Positions 26,928 to 33,787 of a stretch of 64,000 bases of DNA are shown here, in pieces. How positions within the stretch are numbered: position 1 is the first letter of the stretch; every line of letters begins with the position of its first letter. The stretch covers positions 62,001-126,000 of the forward strand of contig DATGQD010000069.1 of the NCBI GenBank assembly GCA_035304385.1. The letters are read 5' to 3'. Both the position numbers and the translations under genes were made by a program. The notes beneath the pieces are model-generated. The model was not told the origin of the DNA and ran no database searches. It saw only the letters and a program-made list of their open reading frames with translations. The stretch is from ZC4RG29 sp035304385 (GTDB lineage Bacteria; Bacteroidota; Bacteroidia; Cytophagales; Cyclobacteriaceae).

Positions 26928-27662
26928 ATGCAATTGTCAAAAGACTGGTTGACGCAGGGATTGATCGACTTCGAGTACAAGAAGTACATCCTGCTCGCCT
27001 ACCTGAAGACGGTGAATGAATCCTTCGGAAAAAGCGAGTTGTACCCGTTTTTATCTGATCTCGTGTTCCACTACCGGAATGCCCTGGCCATCCGGGAAAA
27101 CAAAGCCCTTCTGCGGGAGTCGTTCCCCCAGGAATTGTCGCTTGAGGAATTCCGGCGGCTGGAATTGTCTTACCGAAAGTTGATCGAAGATGATGAGGTG
27201 ATGGCAGAGTTGGACGAAATCATCGCCTTTGCGATCCCGCGTATCAAGGAATCGCTGGAAGAGGGAACGGTGATCTACGACTACGTCGAATCGCAGTGCG
27301 AGATCTCCCCGGTCGGCGTCACGCCGTTGTACGCTCGGGAGGGTTACCTGTTTGTATCCCAACCCCCGGAAAAGGAGACGAACGTATACCGTTACCAGAT
27401 CAGTTTTTATGAGGACAGCCAGGAGCAACTGCGAAGCCTGAACACCGAGTTCGTGGAAAGCGTGCAAAAGAAACCGCTGTATACGTACGAGCGCATTAAA
27501 CTCGACCTGCTGGCGCGCTGGAAGGATATGCCGAACCCGGCTACCTATTTAATTCATTCCAGGATGAAGTTTCCCTTCGCGGAAACGTTTATGCCGGTTG
27601 CGAAACGCCTGTTTGTCAAGCACCTGTCGCGCCTGTATCAGGATAGTAATCCCGGGGTCTGA
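26928..27662 (+). CDS. Conserved-looking protein of unknown function
   Basis: A 244-residue soluble protein with no signal peptide or membrane helix. It starts MQLSKDWLTQGLIDFEYKKY and is rich in charged helices; the middle part has a Glu/Asp-rich stretch (RKLIEDDEVMAELDEIIAF). I recognise no domain. Codon use resembles the neighbours and the frame is clean, so it is a real gene. It is the only plus-strand gene inside the groEL-miaB block and is convergent with secG, with a GC-rich hairpin at its stop codon. Confidence 0.75.
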   Translation: MQLSKDWLTQGLIDFEYKKYILLAYLKTVNESFGKSELYPFLSDLVFHYRNALAIRENKALLRESFPQELSLEEFRRLELSYRKLIEDDEVMAELDEIIAFAIPRIKESLEEGTVIYDYVESQCEISPVGVTPLYAREGYLFVSQPPEKETNVYRYQISFYEDSQEQLRSLNTEFVESVQKKPLYTYERIKLDLLARWKDMPNPATYLIHSRMKFPFAETFMPVAKRLFVKHLSRLYQDSNPGV

Positions 27663-27674
27663 TCCCGCCCCGGG
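27651..27674. terminator. GC-rich hairpin between convergent genes
   Basis: CCCGGGG (27651-27657) pairs perfectly with CCCCGGG (27668-27674), spanning the TGA of the upstream gene in the 21-bp gap before the secG stop. There is no T-run, so termination is only inferred. Confidence 0.4.
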
Positions 27675-27683
27675 CAAGCATCT

Positions 27684-28037
27684 TTAGTTAGCTGAGTCTG
27701 CAGGTTGAGAAGGCTCCGCCTGATCGGGGAGGGGCATAGGAGGAAGCATGCCCGGGCTGCCCTGCTGTCCGGCTTCGTCCAGAATCTCATTCGTGGGCAT
27801 CTGGTTGGATGTGGGAAGAATGAAGCTGGCCGAAAGGGTAAGCACCATAATGCCAATAGCAAAGGCCCAGGTCAGTTTTTCCAGCAGGTCGCCGGTTTTC
27901 TTAACCCCGATGATGTTGCTGGCACCACTGCCACCAAACTGGCTGCTGAGCCCGCCTCCCTTGGAATTCTGGGCCAAAATGATCAAAACCAGCAATACCG
28001 CCAGGAATATGATAATGCCAAGGATGAGCTCGTACAT
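27684..28037 (-). CDS. secG: Preprotein translocase subunit SecG
   Basis: An accessory inner-membrane subunit of SecYEG. Two helices (about 3-22 and 53-74) flank the conserved loop LAQNSKGGGLSSQFGGSG. The 117 residues include a C-terminal acidic/Pro-rich tail, common in Bacteroidota SecG. It lies 4 bp downstream of the TPR-like gene in the miaB-lptE-secG run. Confidence 0.94.
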   Translation of the reverse strand: MYELILGIIIFLAVLLVLIILAQNSKGGGLSSQFGGSGASNIIGVKKTGDLLEKLTWAFAIGIMVLTLSASFILPTSNQMPTNEILDEAGQQGSPGMLPPMPLPDQAEPSQPADSAN

Positions 28038-28041
28038 GGTG

Positions 28042-29019
28042 CTACTTTCTTAGGTCTTCAATCTGCGCTGCAAAGTAAGCCTTTTTTTGCGGGAACTTCC
28101 AAATGAGCTTTTTCAGCACTTCGATGGCGCGTTCCTTCTTACCCTGATTGAGGAGGATCTCCACAAGGGTCTCACTGACAAGATGTTCCCCGAACTCGCC
28201 CGCTTTAACACGGCTCAGATCGTCATGGGAGACCGCAACCGGCTTATTCCGATGGTTCGAAATCGAGGGGCTCGCGTTGATGAACTCGTCTATGATTTCA
28301 AGCTGTTCCTGCTGCCGTTCAGTTCCCGGCGCGAGTTTTTTTTTTGACTGCTCGATGGCGTCAAGAATCAGGTCGTCCTGACCTCCGGCGTTTTTTTTTT
28401 CACCCGTATTCTTCTTCGGTTCATCCTCGTCTTTCGCTGCCTGTTGGTGCTGCTCATTTAACTGGCGCGCCAGCTCGATAATACGTTGTGCTTTTGCCCG
28501 ACCAGGTTTACGTCCCACCCGGCCTTTCGGTTTTTTCGGTTCTGCGGGTGCAGCGGGAGTTTCAACCGGAGGCTGTTCCGTTTCCGCCACTTCGGTTTCT
28601 ACGGGCGCAGTGTCTGCTTGATGGTCTGCCTGATGTGTTGTCTCTTCGAAAAGGTTTTCAAAATTTTGACGCAGTTCATGCAAACGGTTCAACTCGTTCA
28701 TGACGTCTTCGGCAACGGCATGTTCTTCCGCTACGTTAGCAGCAGGTGCTGCCGGTGTTTCATCTATCGAAGTGCGCGGCGTGTGTACACGCGTCATAAT
28801 CTCTTTGAGAACTGCACGATCGCCGGCGTGTACCGCTGCGCGTTGCAGATCCGCTTGTTCAGTAGGAAGGTTATGATCTTTACTCAGTCGTGCGGCCAGT
28901 GCATGTAACACCTGGCTATACGGATACGCCTCCTTCAGCGCCTGTATCTGCCAGGCATCCTCCGCTGTGCTGCTCAGGTAACCGTGTAGGATCTTAATGA
29001 ACTGGTTTTTGGTTTGCAT
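28042..29019 (-). CDS. TPR-like protein with Pro/Ala/Glu-rich linker
   Basis: A 325-residue cytosolic protein. Residues 1-75 are helical (QFIKILHGYLSSTAEDAWQI, SQVLHALAARLSKDH); residues 90-250 form a low-complexity linker rich in Glu, Pro, Ala and Lys; the C-terminal 60 residues resemble a TPR pair (ETLVEILLNQGKKERAIEVL, KFPQKKAYFAAQIEDL). The start is the ATG at 29017-29019; the longer frame has no character. It lies between lptE (22 bp) and secG (4 bp), a place where Bacteroidota often carry a TPR-like gene of unknown role. On the coding strand it has two A10 tracts (28336-28345 and 28391-28400) where slippage could change frame. Confidence 0.8.
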   Translation of the reverse strand: MQTKNQFIKILHGYLSSTAEDAWQIQALKEAYPYSQVLHALAARLSKDHNLPTEQADLQRAAVHAGDRAVLKEIMTRVHTPRTSIDETPAAPAANVAEEHAVAEDVMNELNRLHELRQNFENLFEETTHQADHQADTAPVETEVAETEQPPVETPAAPAEPKKPKGRVGRKPGRAKAQRIIELARQLNEQHQQAAKDEDEPKKNTGEKKNAGGQDDLILDAIEQSKKKLAPGTERQQEQLEIIDEFINASPSISNHRNKPVAVSHDDLSRVKAGEFGEHLVSETLVEILLNQGKKERAIEVLKKLIWKFPQKKAYFAAQIEDLRK

Positions 29020-29041
29020 GACTTTAAAAATAGGGCAAAAA

Positions 29042-29569
29042 TCACCAATTGGCAACCGAAGCGTTGAATATGTCGTTAACCAGTCGCTCAAATATTTCTC
29101 TGACATACGCGTCTTCCACGTCGCTCAGATTCTGGTCGTTAGGAAAGTCTTTGTAAAAGGAAAAAGTCTTGTCGCGAAAGCTTTTCGTCTCGTCAATGGT
29201 ATCTGTGTATGAGATCCTGACGGTGATGGTAAGGCGCGTCATCGACGCCGGGTTGAAGTCGTCAGGCTGACCGGTAGCAACAGGGGCGATCTGGCTTAAC
29301 GTGTATCCTGAAATTTCTCCGGTCATGTGGAGCTCACCGTCTTCCTGAACGACCGACAGCTTCGTATTCTGTACGAAATAGTTCTTCAGCTGATTCGTAA
29401 GATCCTGCCCCATGTTGGCAGGACCCATATCGGCGTTGTTGTAAATGTCTTCGATGGTGATGGTATTGGCTTGCGTTCCTCCACCGGTAAAGGAATAAAC
29501 GCCGCAGCCATGCATTGCTACGCTCAAAACGATCAGCGCGATGCCAACGCGCAACCTAATCAAGGTCAT
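29042..29569 (-). CDS. lptE: LPS-assembly lipoprotein LptE
   Basis: The outer-membrane lipoprotein that plugs LptD for LPS transport to the surface. The 175 residues start with a signal peptide and lipobox (LSVAMHGC, lipid Cys at 22), followed by GVYSFTGGGTQANTITIEDI, the LptE-type start of the mature domain, and the alpha/beta LptE fold pattern. Its start overlaps the end of the sigma-54 activator gene by 14 bp, so translation is probably coupled. Confidence 0.9.
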   Translation of the reverse strand: MTLIRLRVGIALIVLSVAMHGCGVYSFTGGGTQANTITIEDIYNNADMGPANMGQDLTNQLKNYFVQNTKLSVVQEDGELHMTGEISGYTLSQIAPVATGQPDDFNPASMTRLTITVRISYTDTIDETKSFRDKTFSFYKDFPNDQNLSDVEDAYVREIFERLVNDIFNASVANW

Positions 29570-30800
29570 ATTGTTTTATTTTGCGGTAGAGCGTGCGCTC
29601 CGATATGCCCAGGTCGCGTGCAGCGTACTTGCGCTTATTGTTGTTCTTCCGAAGTGCGCGTATGATAAGTTCGCGTTCTTTCTTTTCGATCGACAAGGAA
29701 TCGTCGTCTTCAGTTTCATGGGTGATGTCCTGAACCTCTTCCGGTTCTTCGTTTGAATGGACTTTGAGCAAGACGGGTTCAGGGGCACTCTTGTGAACTT
29801 CGTGTTCGAGTCCGTCGAACAGTTGCGGGTGGTCTTTTACAAGCTGACCACCTTTCCCCTGGTTATTGTACATGTCGAGTACGAGCTTCTTCAGGTCGAC
29901 CATGTCGCGTTTCATATCGAACAGTACCTTATACAGAAGATCCCGCTCGCTGATGGCATCTTTTTCCGCAGGCGAGGAAGGGAGCAGCGCAGGGAGATGG
30001 CTTTCCTGCGGCAGGTAATGTTTCAAGGTCGCCGCATCGATGACCCGATCGCCGGTCGACAACACCGACATCTGCTCGACCAGGTTTTTCAACTGGCGGA
30101 TGTTGCCGGGAAAACGATACTGAAGAAGCATTTCACGGGCTTCGTCGGTAAGGGTGATGGGTTTTACCCGATACTTTTCCGCGAAGTCGCCAGCAAACTT
30201 GCGGAACAGGAGATCGATGTCGTTGCCGCGTTCGCGCAGCGGAGGCACGAAGATGGGTACCGTGCTGAGCCTGTAGTACAGGTCGATACGGAATTCTCCC
30301 TCTTCCACTTTCTGCATGAGGTTGATGTTGGTCGCGGCCACTACCCGGACATCGGTCTTAAGCACCTTTGATGAACCCACGCGTATGAACTCGCCGTTTT
30401 CGAGGACGCGCAAGAGACGTGCTTGTGTGGCAAGTGGCATCTCGCCGATTTCGTCAAGAAAAATAGTGCCACCGTTAGTTACTTCGAAGTATCCTTTCCG
30501 TGAATCGTACGCACCGGTGAAAGATCCTTTTTCGTGACCGAACAACTCGGAGTCGATGGTTCCCTCCGGGATCGATCCGCAGTTGATGGCGATAAATTGT
30601 CCGTGTTTTCTGGGGCTGAGGTGGTGAATGATTTTGGAAAAGGACTCTTTGCCGCTTCCGCTTTCACCCGTAATCAGTACCGACATGTCCGTCGGCGCCA
30701 CCTGCATGGCTACCCGAACTGCGTTGTTCAGCAACGGCGAGTTGCCGATAATGCCAAACCTCAGCTTTATACTTTGTATTTCAGCATCTGTGATACTCAT
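29556..30800 (-). CDS. Sigma-54-dependent transcriptional activator without receiver domain
   Basis: A 414-residue AAA+ activator. It begins almost directly with the ATPase domain: Walker A GESGSGKE near residue 46, the sigma-54 contact loop GSFTGAY near 93, Walker B FLDEIGEMP near 113 and arginine-finger region RFRxDLYYRL as FRIDLYYRL. A linker of about 100 residues separates it from a Fis-type helix-turn-helix at the C-terminus (RKYAARDLGISERTLYRKIKQY). There is no receiver, GAF or PAS input domain, so control must be by another protein or by expression. ATG at 30798-30800 lies 2 bp after miaB; an upstream TTG is less likely. This gene between miaB and lptE is typical of the phylum. Confidence 0.93.
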   Translation of the reverse strand: MSITDAEIQSIKLRFGIIGNSPLLNNAVRVAMQVAPTDMSVLITGESGSGKESFSKIIHHLSPRKHGQFIAINCGSIPEGTIDSELFGHEKGSFTGAYDSRKGYFEVTNGGTIFLDEIGEMPLATQARLLRVLENGEFIRVGSSKVLKTDVRVVAATNINLMQKVEEGEFRIDLYYRLSTVPIFVPPLRERGNDIDLLFRKFAGDFAEKYRVKPITLTDEAREMLLQYRFPGNIRQLKNLVEQMSVLSTGDRVIDAATLKHYLPQESHLPALLPSSPAEKDAISERDLLYKVLFDMKRDMVDLKKLVLDMYNNQGKGGQLVKDHPQLFDGLEHEVHKSAPEPVLLKVHSNEEPEEVQDITHETEDDDSLSIEKKERELIIRALRKNNNKRKYAARDLGISERTLYRKIKQYDLD

Positions 30801-30802
30801 AG

Positions 30803-32248
30803 TCAAATAGCATTTCCAATAAGCGTCGCCCCGGTGCAGTCGTCGACGCGCACCTGGACGTAATCACCTTTGACATAATTCTTCTTAGGAAACACCACAA
30901 CCTTGTTTGCGGAGTTCCTTCCCTGGAGGAATGCTTCCGAACGTTTCGACGGCCCTTCCACGAGCACGGTAAACGTCTTGCCTATGTCGGCCCGATTGCG
31001 TTCGAGGCCATGAACTGACTGCTTCGCAATGATCTCACTCAGCCGTTGCTTTTTTGTTTCCGCCGCAACGTCGTCTGCAAACTTCCTGGCAGCAGGCGTT
31101 CCCGGACGTTCCGAATAGGCGAACATGTACGCAAAGTCGAAACGAACATCGTCCATGAGGGCGAGTGTGTCGCGGTGGTCCTCATCGGTCTCAGTGCAGA
31201 ACCCGGCGATGAAGTCTGACGACAGGCCACACTCTTCTCCCAACACCTCGCGGATCCTCCGGATCTTTTGCAGATACCATTCGCGCGTGTAGCCGCGGTT
31301 CATCAGGTCAAGTATCCGTGAACTTCCGCTCTGTACCGGAAGGTGGATGTACTTGCAGATGTTATCGTAGCGCGCCATGGTGTACAGTACATCATCCGTG
31401 ATGTCCTTCGGATGCGATGTTGAAAACCGCACTCGAAGATCGGGATGTACCTGTGCTACCCGCTCCAGCAGGTGGGCGAAGGTTACAACATCCCGATGCC
31501 CAGCCCGCTCAATTTGCAACTTGGCGTTTGTCGCCGACGACCATTTATAGGAGTCTACGTTCTGTCCGAGCAACGTGACTTCCCGATATCCATTTTCGAA
31601 AAGGCGTCTCGCTTCCGACACAATCGATTCGGGATCACGACTACGCTCGCGGCCGCGGGTAAAAGGCACGACACAAAATGTGCACATGTTATCGCACCCT
31701 CTCATAATAGAGATGAACGCTGTGACACCGTTCGAGTTCAGACGTACCGGACTGATGTCGGCATACGTCTCTTCCCGCGAAAGAAACGTGTTGACACCAC
31801 GCGACCCCTCGTCGGCCTCACCGATCAGTCGCGGCAGGTCGCGATACGAATCCGGCCCGGCGACCAGGTCGACCAGCTGTTCCTCCTCCAGCAACTGGGC
31901 TTTCAGCCGTTCGGCCATGCAACCCAGAACGCCTACCAGCATTCCCGGCTTCTTCTTCTTGAGCCCCTGGATGTGATCCAGGCGGTTGCGAACCGTTTGC
32001 TCGGCCTTCTCACGTATGGCGCACGTATTCAGGAACACGACGTCGGCATTGTTAATGTCGGAAGTCGTGTCAAAACCCTCGTTAGCGAGTATCGATGCCA
32101 CAATCTCGCTGTCCGAGAAGTTCATCTGGCATCCGTAACTCTCAATGTATAGCTTGCGCTGCTTTCCGGTGTGGCTTTCCCGGGTTACGCCCGGTTCCGG
32201 CGCCGGCACCGACTTATATAATCCAATATCTCCCAGCAATTCCTCCAT
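30803..32248 (-). CDS. miaB: tRNA-2-methylthio-N6-dimethylallyladenosine synthase
   Basis: A radical-SAM methylthiotransferase that modifies i6A37 of tRNAs. The N-terminal UPF0004 domain has the cluster cysteines in YGCQMNFSDSE, LNTCAIRE and VLGCMAERLK. The radical-SAM motif C-x3-C-x2-C reads GCDNMCTFCVVPFTRG near residue 190, and a TRAM domain ends the protein. At 481 residues it is slightly long at the N-terminus. ATG at 32246-32248 (MEELLGDIG) is preferred to the upstream TTG. A TATTTTTG -7 box (32269-32276, minus) gives a short leader, and a perfect TGACATCTTGTCA dyad lies 21 bp further upstream. Confidence 0.96.
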   Translation of the reverse strand: MEELLGDIGLYKSVPAPEPGVTRESHTGKQRKLYIESYGCQMNFSDSEIVASILANEGFDTTSDINNADVVFLNTCAIREKAEQTVRNRLDHIQGLKKKKPGMLVGVLGCMAERLKAQLLEEEQLVDLVAGPDSYRDLPRLIGEADEGSRGVNTFLSREETYADISPVRLNSNGVTAFISIMRGCDNMCTFCVVPFTRGRERSRDPESIVSEARRLFENGYREVTLLGQNVDSYKWSSATNAKLQIERAGHRDVVTFAHLLERVAQVHPDLRVRFSTSHPKDITDDVLYTMARYDNICKYIHLPVQSGSSRILDLMNRGYTREWYLQKIRRIREVLGEECGLSSDFIAGFCTETDEDHRDTLALMDDVRFDFAYMFAYSERPGTPAARKFADDVAAETKKQRLSEIIAKQSVHGLERNRADIGKTFTVLVEGPSKRSEAFLQGRNSANKVVVFPKKNYVKGDYVQVRVDDCTGATLIGNAI

Positions 32249-32268
32249 AAGAACACACTTCAAGGACG

Positions 32269-32276
32269 CAAAAATA
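32269..32276 (-). promoter_or_regulatory. Probable -7 box of miaB operon
   Basis: The minus strand reads TATTTTTG, a full TAnnTTTG match, 20 bp before the miaB ATG. The place of the -33 box is partly taken by the dyad at 32298-32310. Confidence 0.5.
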
Positions 32277-32297
32277 CAAACTTTTCATCTTTTGCCG

Positions 32298-32310
32298 TGA
32301 CATCTTGTCA
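32298..32310. promoter_or_regulatory. Perfect dyad TGACATCTTGTCA upstream of miaB
   Basis: TGACA-TCT-TGTCA is perfectly symmetric and sits just upstream of the -33 region of the miaB promoter; it is also 69 bp upstream of the plus-strand gamma-carbonic-anhydrase-like gene. A 12/13 copy is upstream of groES. No known regulator could be assigned. Confidence 0.5.
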
Positions 32311-32378
32311 GGCAGATTTGCGTCGTTCTCAGGCGGAAAATTCTGAGATGTGCTAGATTGGCAAAAAAATAACGCGCT

Positions 32379-32894
32379 ATGGCATTGATCCGTTCCGTCA
32401 GGGGGTTTACACCCAAATTTGGAGAAAACTGCTTTCTGGCTGAGACCGCCGTGGTGGTTGGCGAAGTGGTGATGGGCGACAACTGTACGGTATGGTACAA
32501 CGCCGTGGTTCGGGGCGATGTGCATTCCATTACGATTGGCAACAATACGAACATCCAGGATGGTGCGATTATCCACTGCACCTACGAGCGGGCCCGGGTC
32601 GTCATCGGCGATAACGTCTCGATCGCCCATGGCGCCATCGTCCACGGTTGTACGCTGGGCGATAACGTGCTTGTGGGCATGGGAGCCATTATTATGGATC
32701 ACGCGGAGATTGGCGACCATTCGGTTATCGCCGCCGGAGCGGTCGTCCTCGCAGGCACGAAGGTGGAACCCGGAAGTATTTACGGCGGGATGCCCGCCCG
32801 GAAGTTGAAAGACATCGGAGATGAGATGCGCGAAACGATCCGGCGTACGGCGATGAATTATCCGATGTACGCAGGATGGTACCGGGTTGAGTAG
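32379..32894 (+). CDS. Gamma-carbonic-anhydrase-like hexapeptide protein
   Basis: A 171-residue left-handed beta-helix protein with repeated hexapeptide pattern (IGNNTNIQDGAIIH, VIGDNVSIAHGAIVHGCTLGDNVLVGMGAII). The metal-ligand histidines of the gamma class are visible as H in IIHC, HGAIVHG and MDHAEIGDHS. Family members (YrdA, PaaY, CaiE) are cytosolic; many have weak or no carbonic anhydrase activity, so function is uncertain. It is divergent from miaB. Its TAG stop is followed after 11 bp by hairpin element copy 3, the only plus-oriented copy. Confidence 0.9.
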   Translation: MALIRSVRGFTPKFGENCFLAETAVVVGEVVMGDNCTVWYNAVVRGDVHSITIGNNTNIQDGAIIHCTYERARVVIGDNVSIAHGAIVHGCTLGDNVLVGMGAIIMDHAEIGDHSVIAAGAVVLAGTKVEPGSIYGGMPARKLKDIGDEMRETIRRTAMNYPMYAGWYRVE

Positions 32895-32905
32895 GCAGGT
32901 GTAGG

Positions 32906-32986
32906 GAACAGAGGCAGATGCAGGGGCAGAGGCAGAGGCAGATGCAGGGGCAGGGTGTGAGGGTTGGGGCCTTGCGTCTGCGACTT
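32906..32986 (+). repeat. GCAGNN hairpin element, copy 3
   Basis: After the gamma-carbonic-anhydrase stop the plus strand reads GAACAGAGGCAGATGCAGG and continues with GCAG-based hexamers to about 32955. The opposite arm is reduced to TTGCGTCTGCGACT at 32972-32985. This copy is strongly one-armed compared with the others. Confidence 0.7.
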
Positions 32987-33046
32987 TCATTAAGATAGAA
33001 CCGAACGTCTCGGGAACAGCAAACGCTCAATTTCCTACAGTATACT

Positions 33047-33054
33047 TATATTTG
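33047..33054 (+). promoter_or_regulatory. Probable -7 box of the OmpH-like gene
   Basis: TATATTTG fully matches TAnnTTTG and ends 24 bp before the ATG at 33079. No TTG lies at the expected distance upstream. Confidence 0.5.
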
Positions 33055-33078
33055 CGGGCTACACTCAAACTTAAACCG

Positions 33079-33696
33079 ATGAAAAACTTGTCCCTGGTCA
33101 TTAACGGCGTTCTCCTCATTGCCGTCGCCGTCCTTTACTACCTGCATTTTTCGAGCCGCCCCGGCTCCGCCCAGGGGGGGTCTGTGTTTGCGTCCGGCGA
33201 TAAGCCGCTGATCGCATTTATCAATTCCGATTCGGTGCTGCAGAACTACGAGTACCTTGAGGTTAAGCGCAAGGAATTGGAGGAAAAGACCAAAAAAATG
33301 GAGCAGGAGTACAGAACCCGCACGGAAGGGCTCCAAACCGAGATCAACAACTATCAGCGCAATGTCGGCAATATGACGCTGTCGCAGGTACGGGCTGTGG
33401 AGGAGGATCTTCAGCGTAAGCAGCAGAACCTCAGGATGTATGAGCAGACGCTCACCCAGGAGCTGATGAATGAGGAGTCCAAGCTAAATAAGGAGCTTTA
33501 CGACCGCGTGACGGCTTTTTTGAAGAAATACGGGCAGAAGAACGGCCTCCATGTTGTCCTCAAATTTGACCCGAGCAGCGATGTGCTGTTCGCCGGCGAT
33601 TCCCTCGACATTACCAACGAGGTGATCCGCGGCCTGAACCAGGAGTATCAGCAGGAGGGAGGCACGGCCGCATCCGACACGACCACAACGCGCTGA
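33079..33696 (+). CDS. OmpH/Skp-like periplasmic chaperone
   Basis: A 205-residue protein with one N-terminal membrane helix or uncleaved signal (LVINGVLLIAVAVLYYLHF), then IAFINSDSVLQNYEYL, the usual start of the OmpH/Skp domain, and a long coiled coil (residues about 70-135, KRKELEEKTKKMEQEYRTR). The C-terminal part returns to a beta strand (HVVLKFDPSSDVLFAGDSLDIT). Skp-like proteins hold unfolded outer-membrane proteins in the periplasm. The start ATG at 33079 is preferred; an upstream TTG would lie inside the promoter box. It is 91 bp upstream of the 1050-residue gene. Confidence 0.85.
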   Translation: MKNLSLVINGVLLIAVAVLYYLHFSSRPGSAQGGSVFASGDKPLIAFINSDSVLQNYEYLEVKRKELEEKTKKMEQEYRTRTEGLQTEINNYQRNVGNMTLSQVRAVEEDLQRKQQNLRMYEQTLTQELMNEESKLNKELYDRVTAFLKKYGQKNGLHVVLKFDPSSDVLFAGDSLDITNEVIRGLNQEYQQEGGTAASDTTTTR

Positions 33697-33728
33697 TTCC
33701 CGGCACAAATAACCCATGCAATGTACCG

Positions 33729-33749
33729 CCGGTTTTCGCCGAAAGCCGG
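33729..33749. terminator. Short stable hairpin between two plus-strand genes
   Basis: CCGGTTTTCGCCGAAAGCCGG... folds into a 9-pair stem (one G-T pair) with a 3-nt loop. It lacks a T-run, so attenuation or partial termination after the OmpH-like gene is only a suggestion. Confidence 0.3.
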
Positions 33750-33764
33750 TCAGGCGTATTGCGT

Positions 33765-33772
33765 TATATTTG
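33765..33772 (+). promoter_or_regulatory. Probable -7 box of the 1050-residue transporter gene
   Basis: TATATTTG matches TAnnTTTG and ends 15 bp before the ATG at 33788, implying an almost leaderless transcript. Confidence 0.45.
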
Positions 33773-33787
33773 ATTTCCCGGTGAACT

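Noticed and set aside
32906..32960. Short Pro/Ala/Ser-rich peptide encoded by the hexamer repeats
   Set aside because: The periodic codons simply reflect the GCAGNN repeat; there is no start context and the copies do not share an intact frame.
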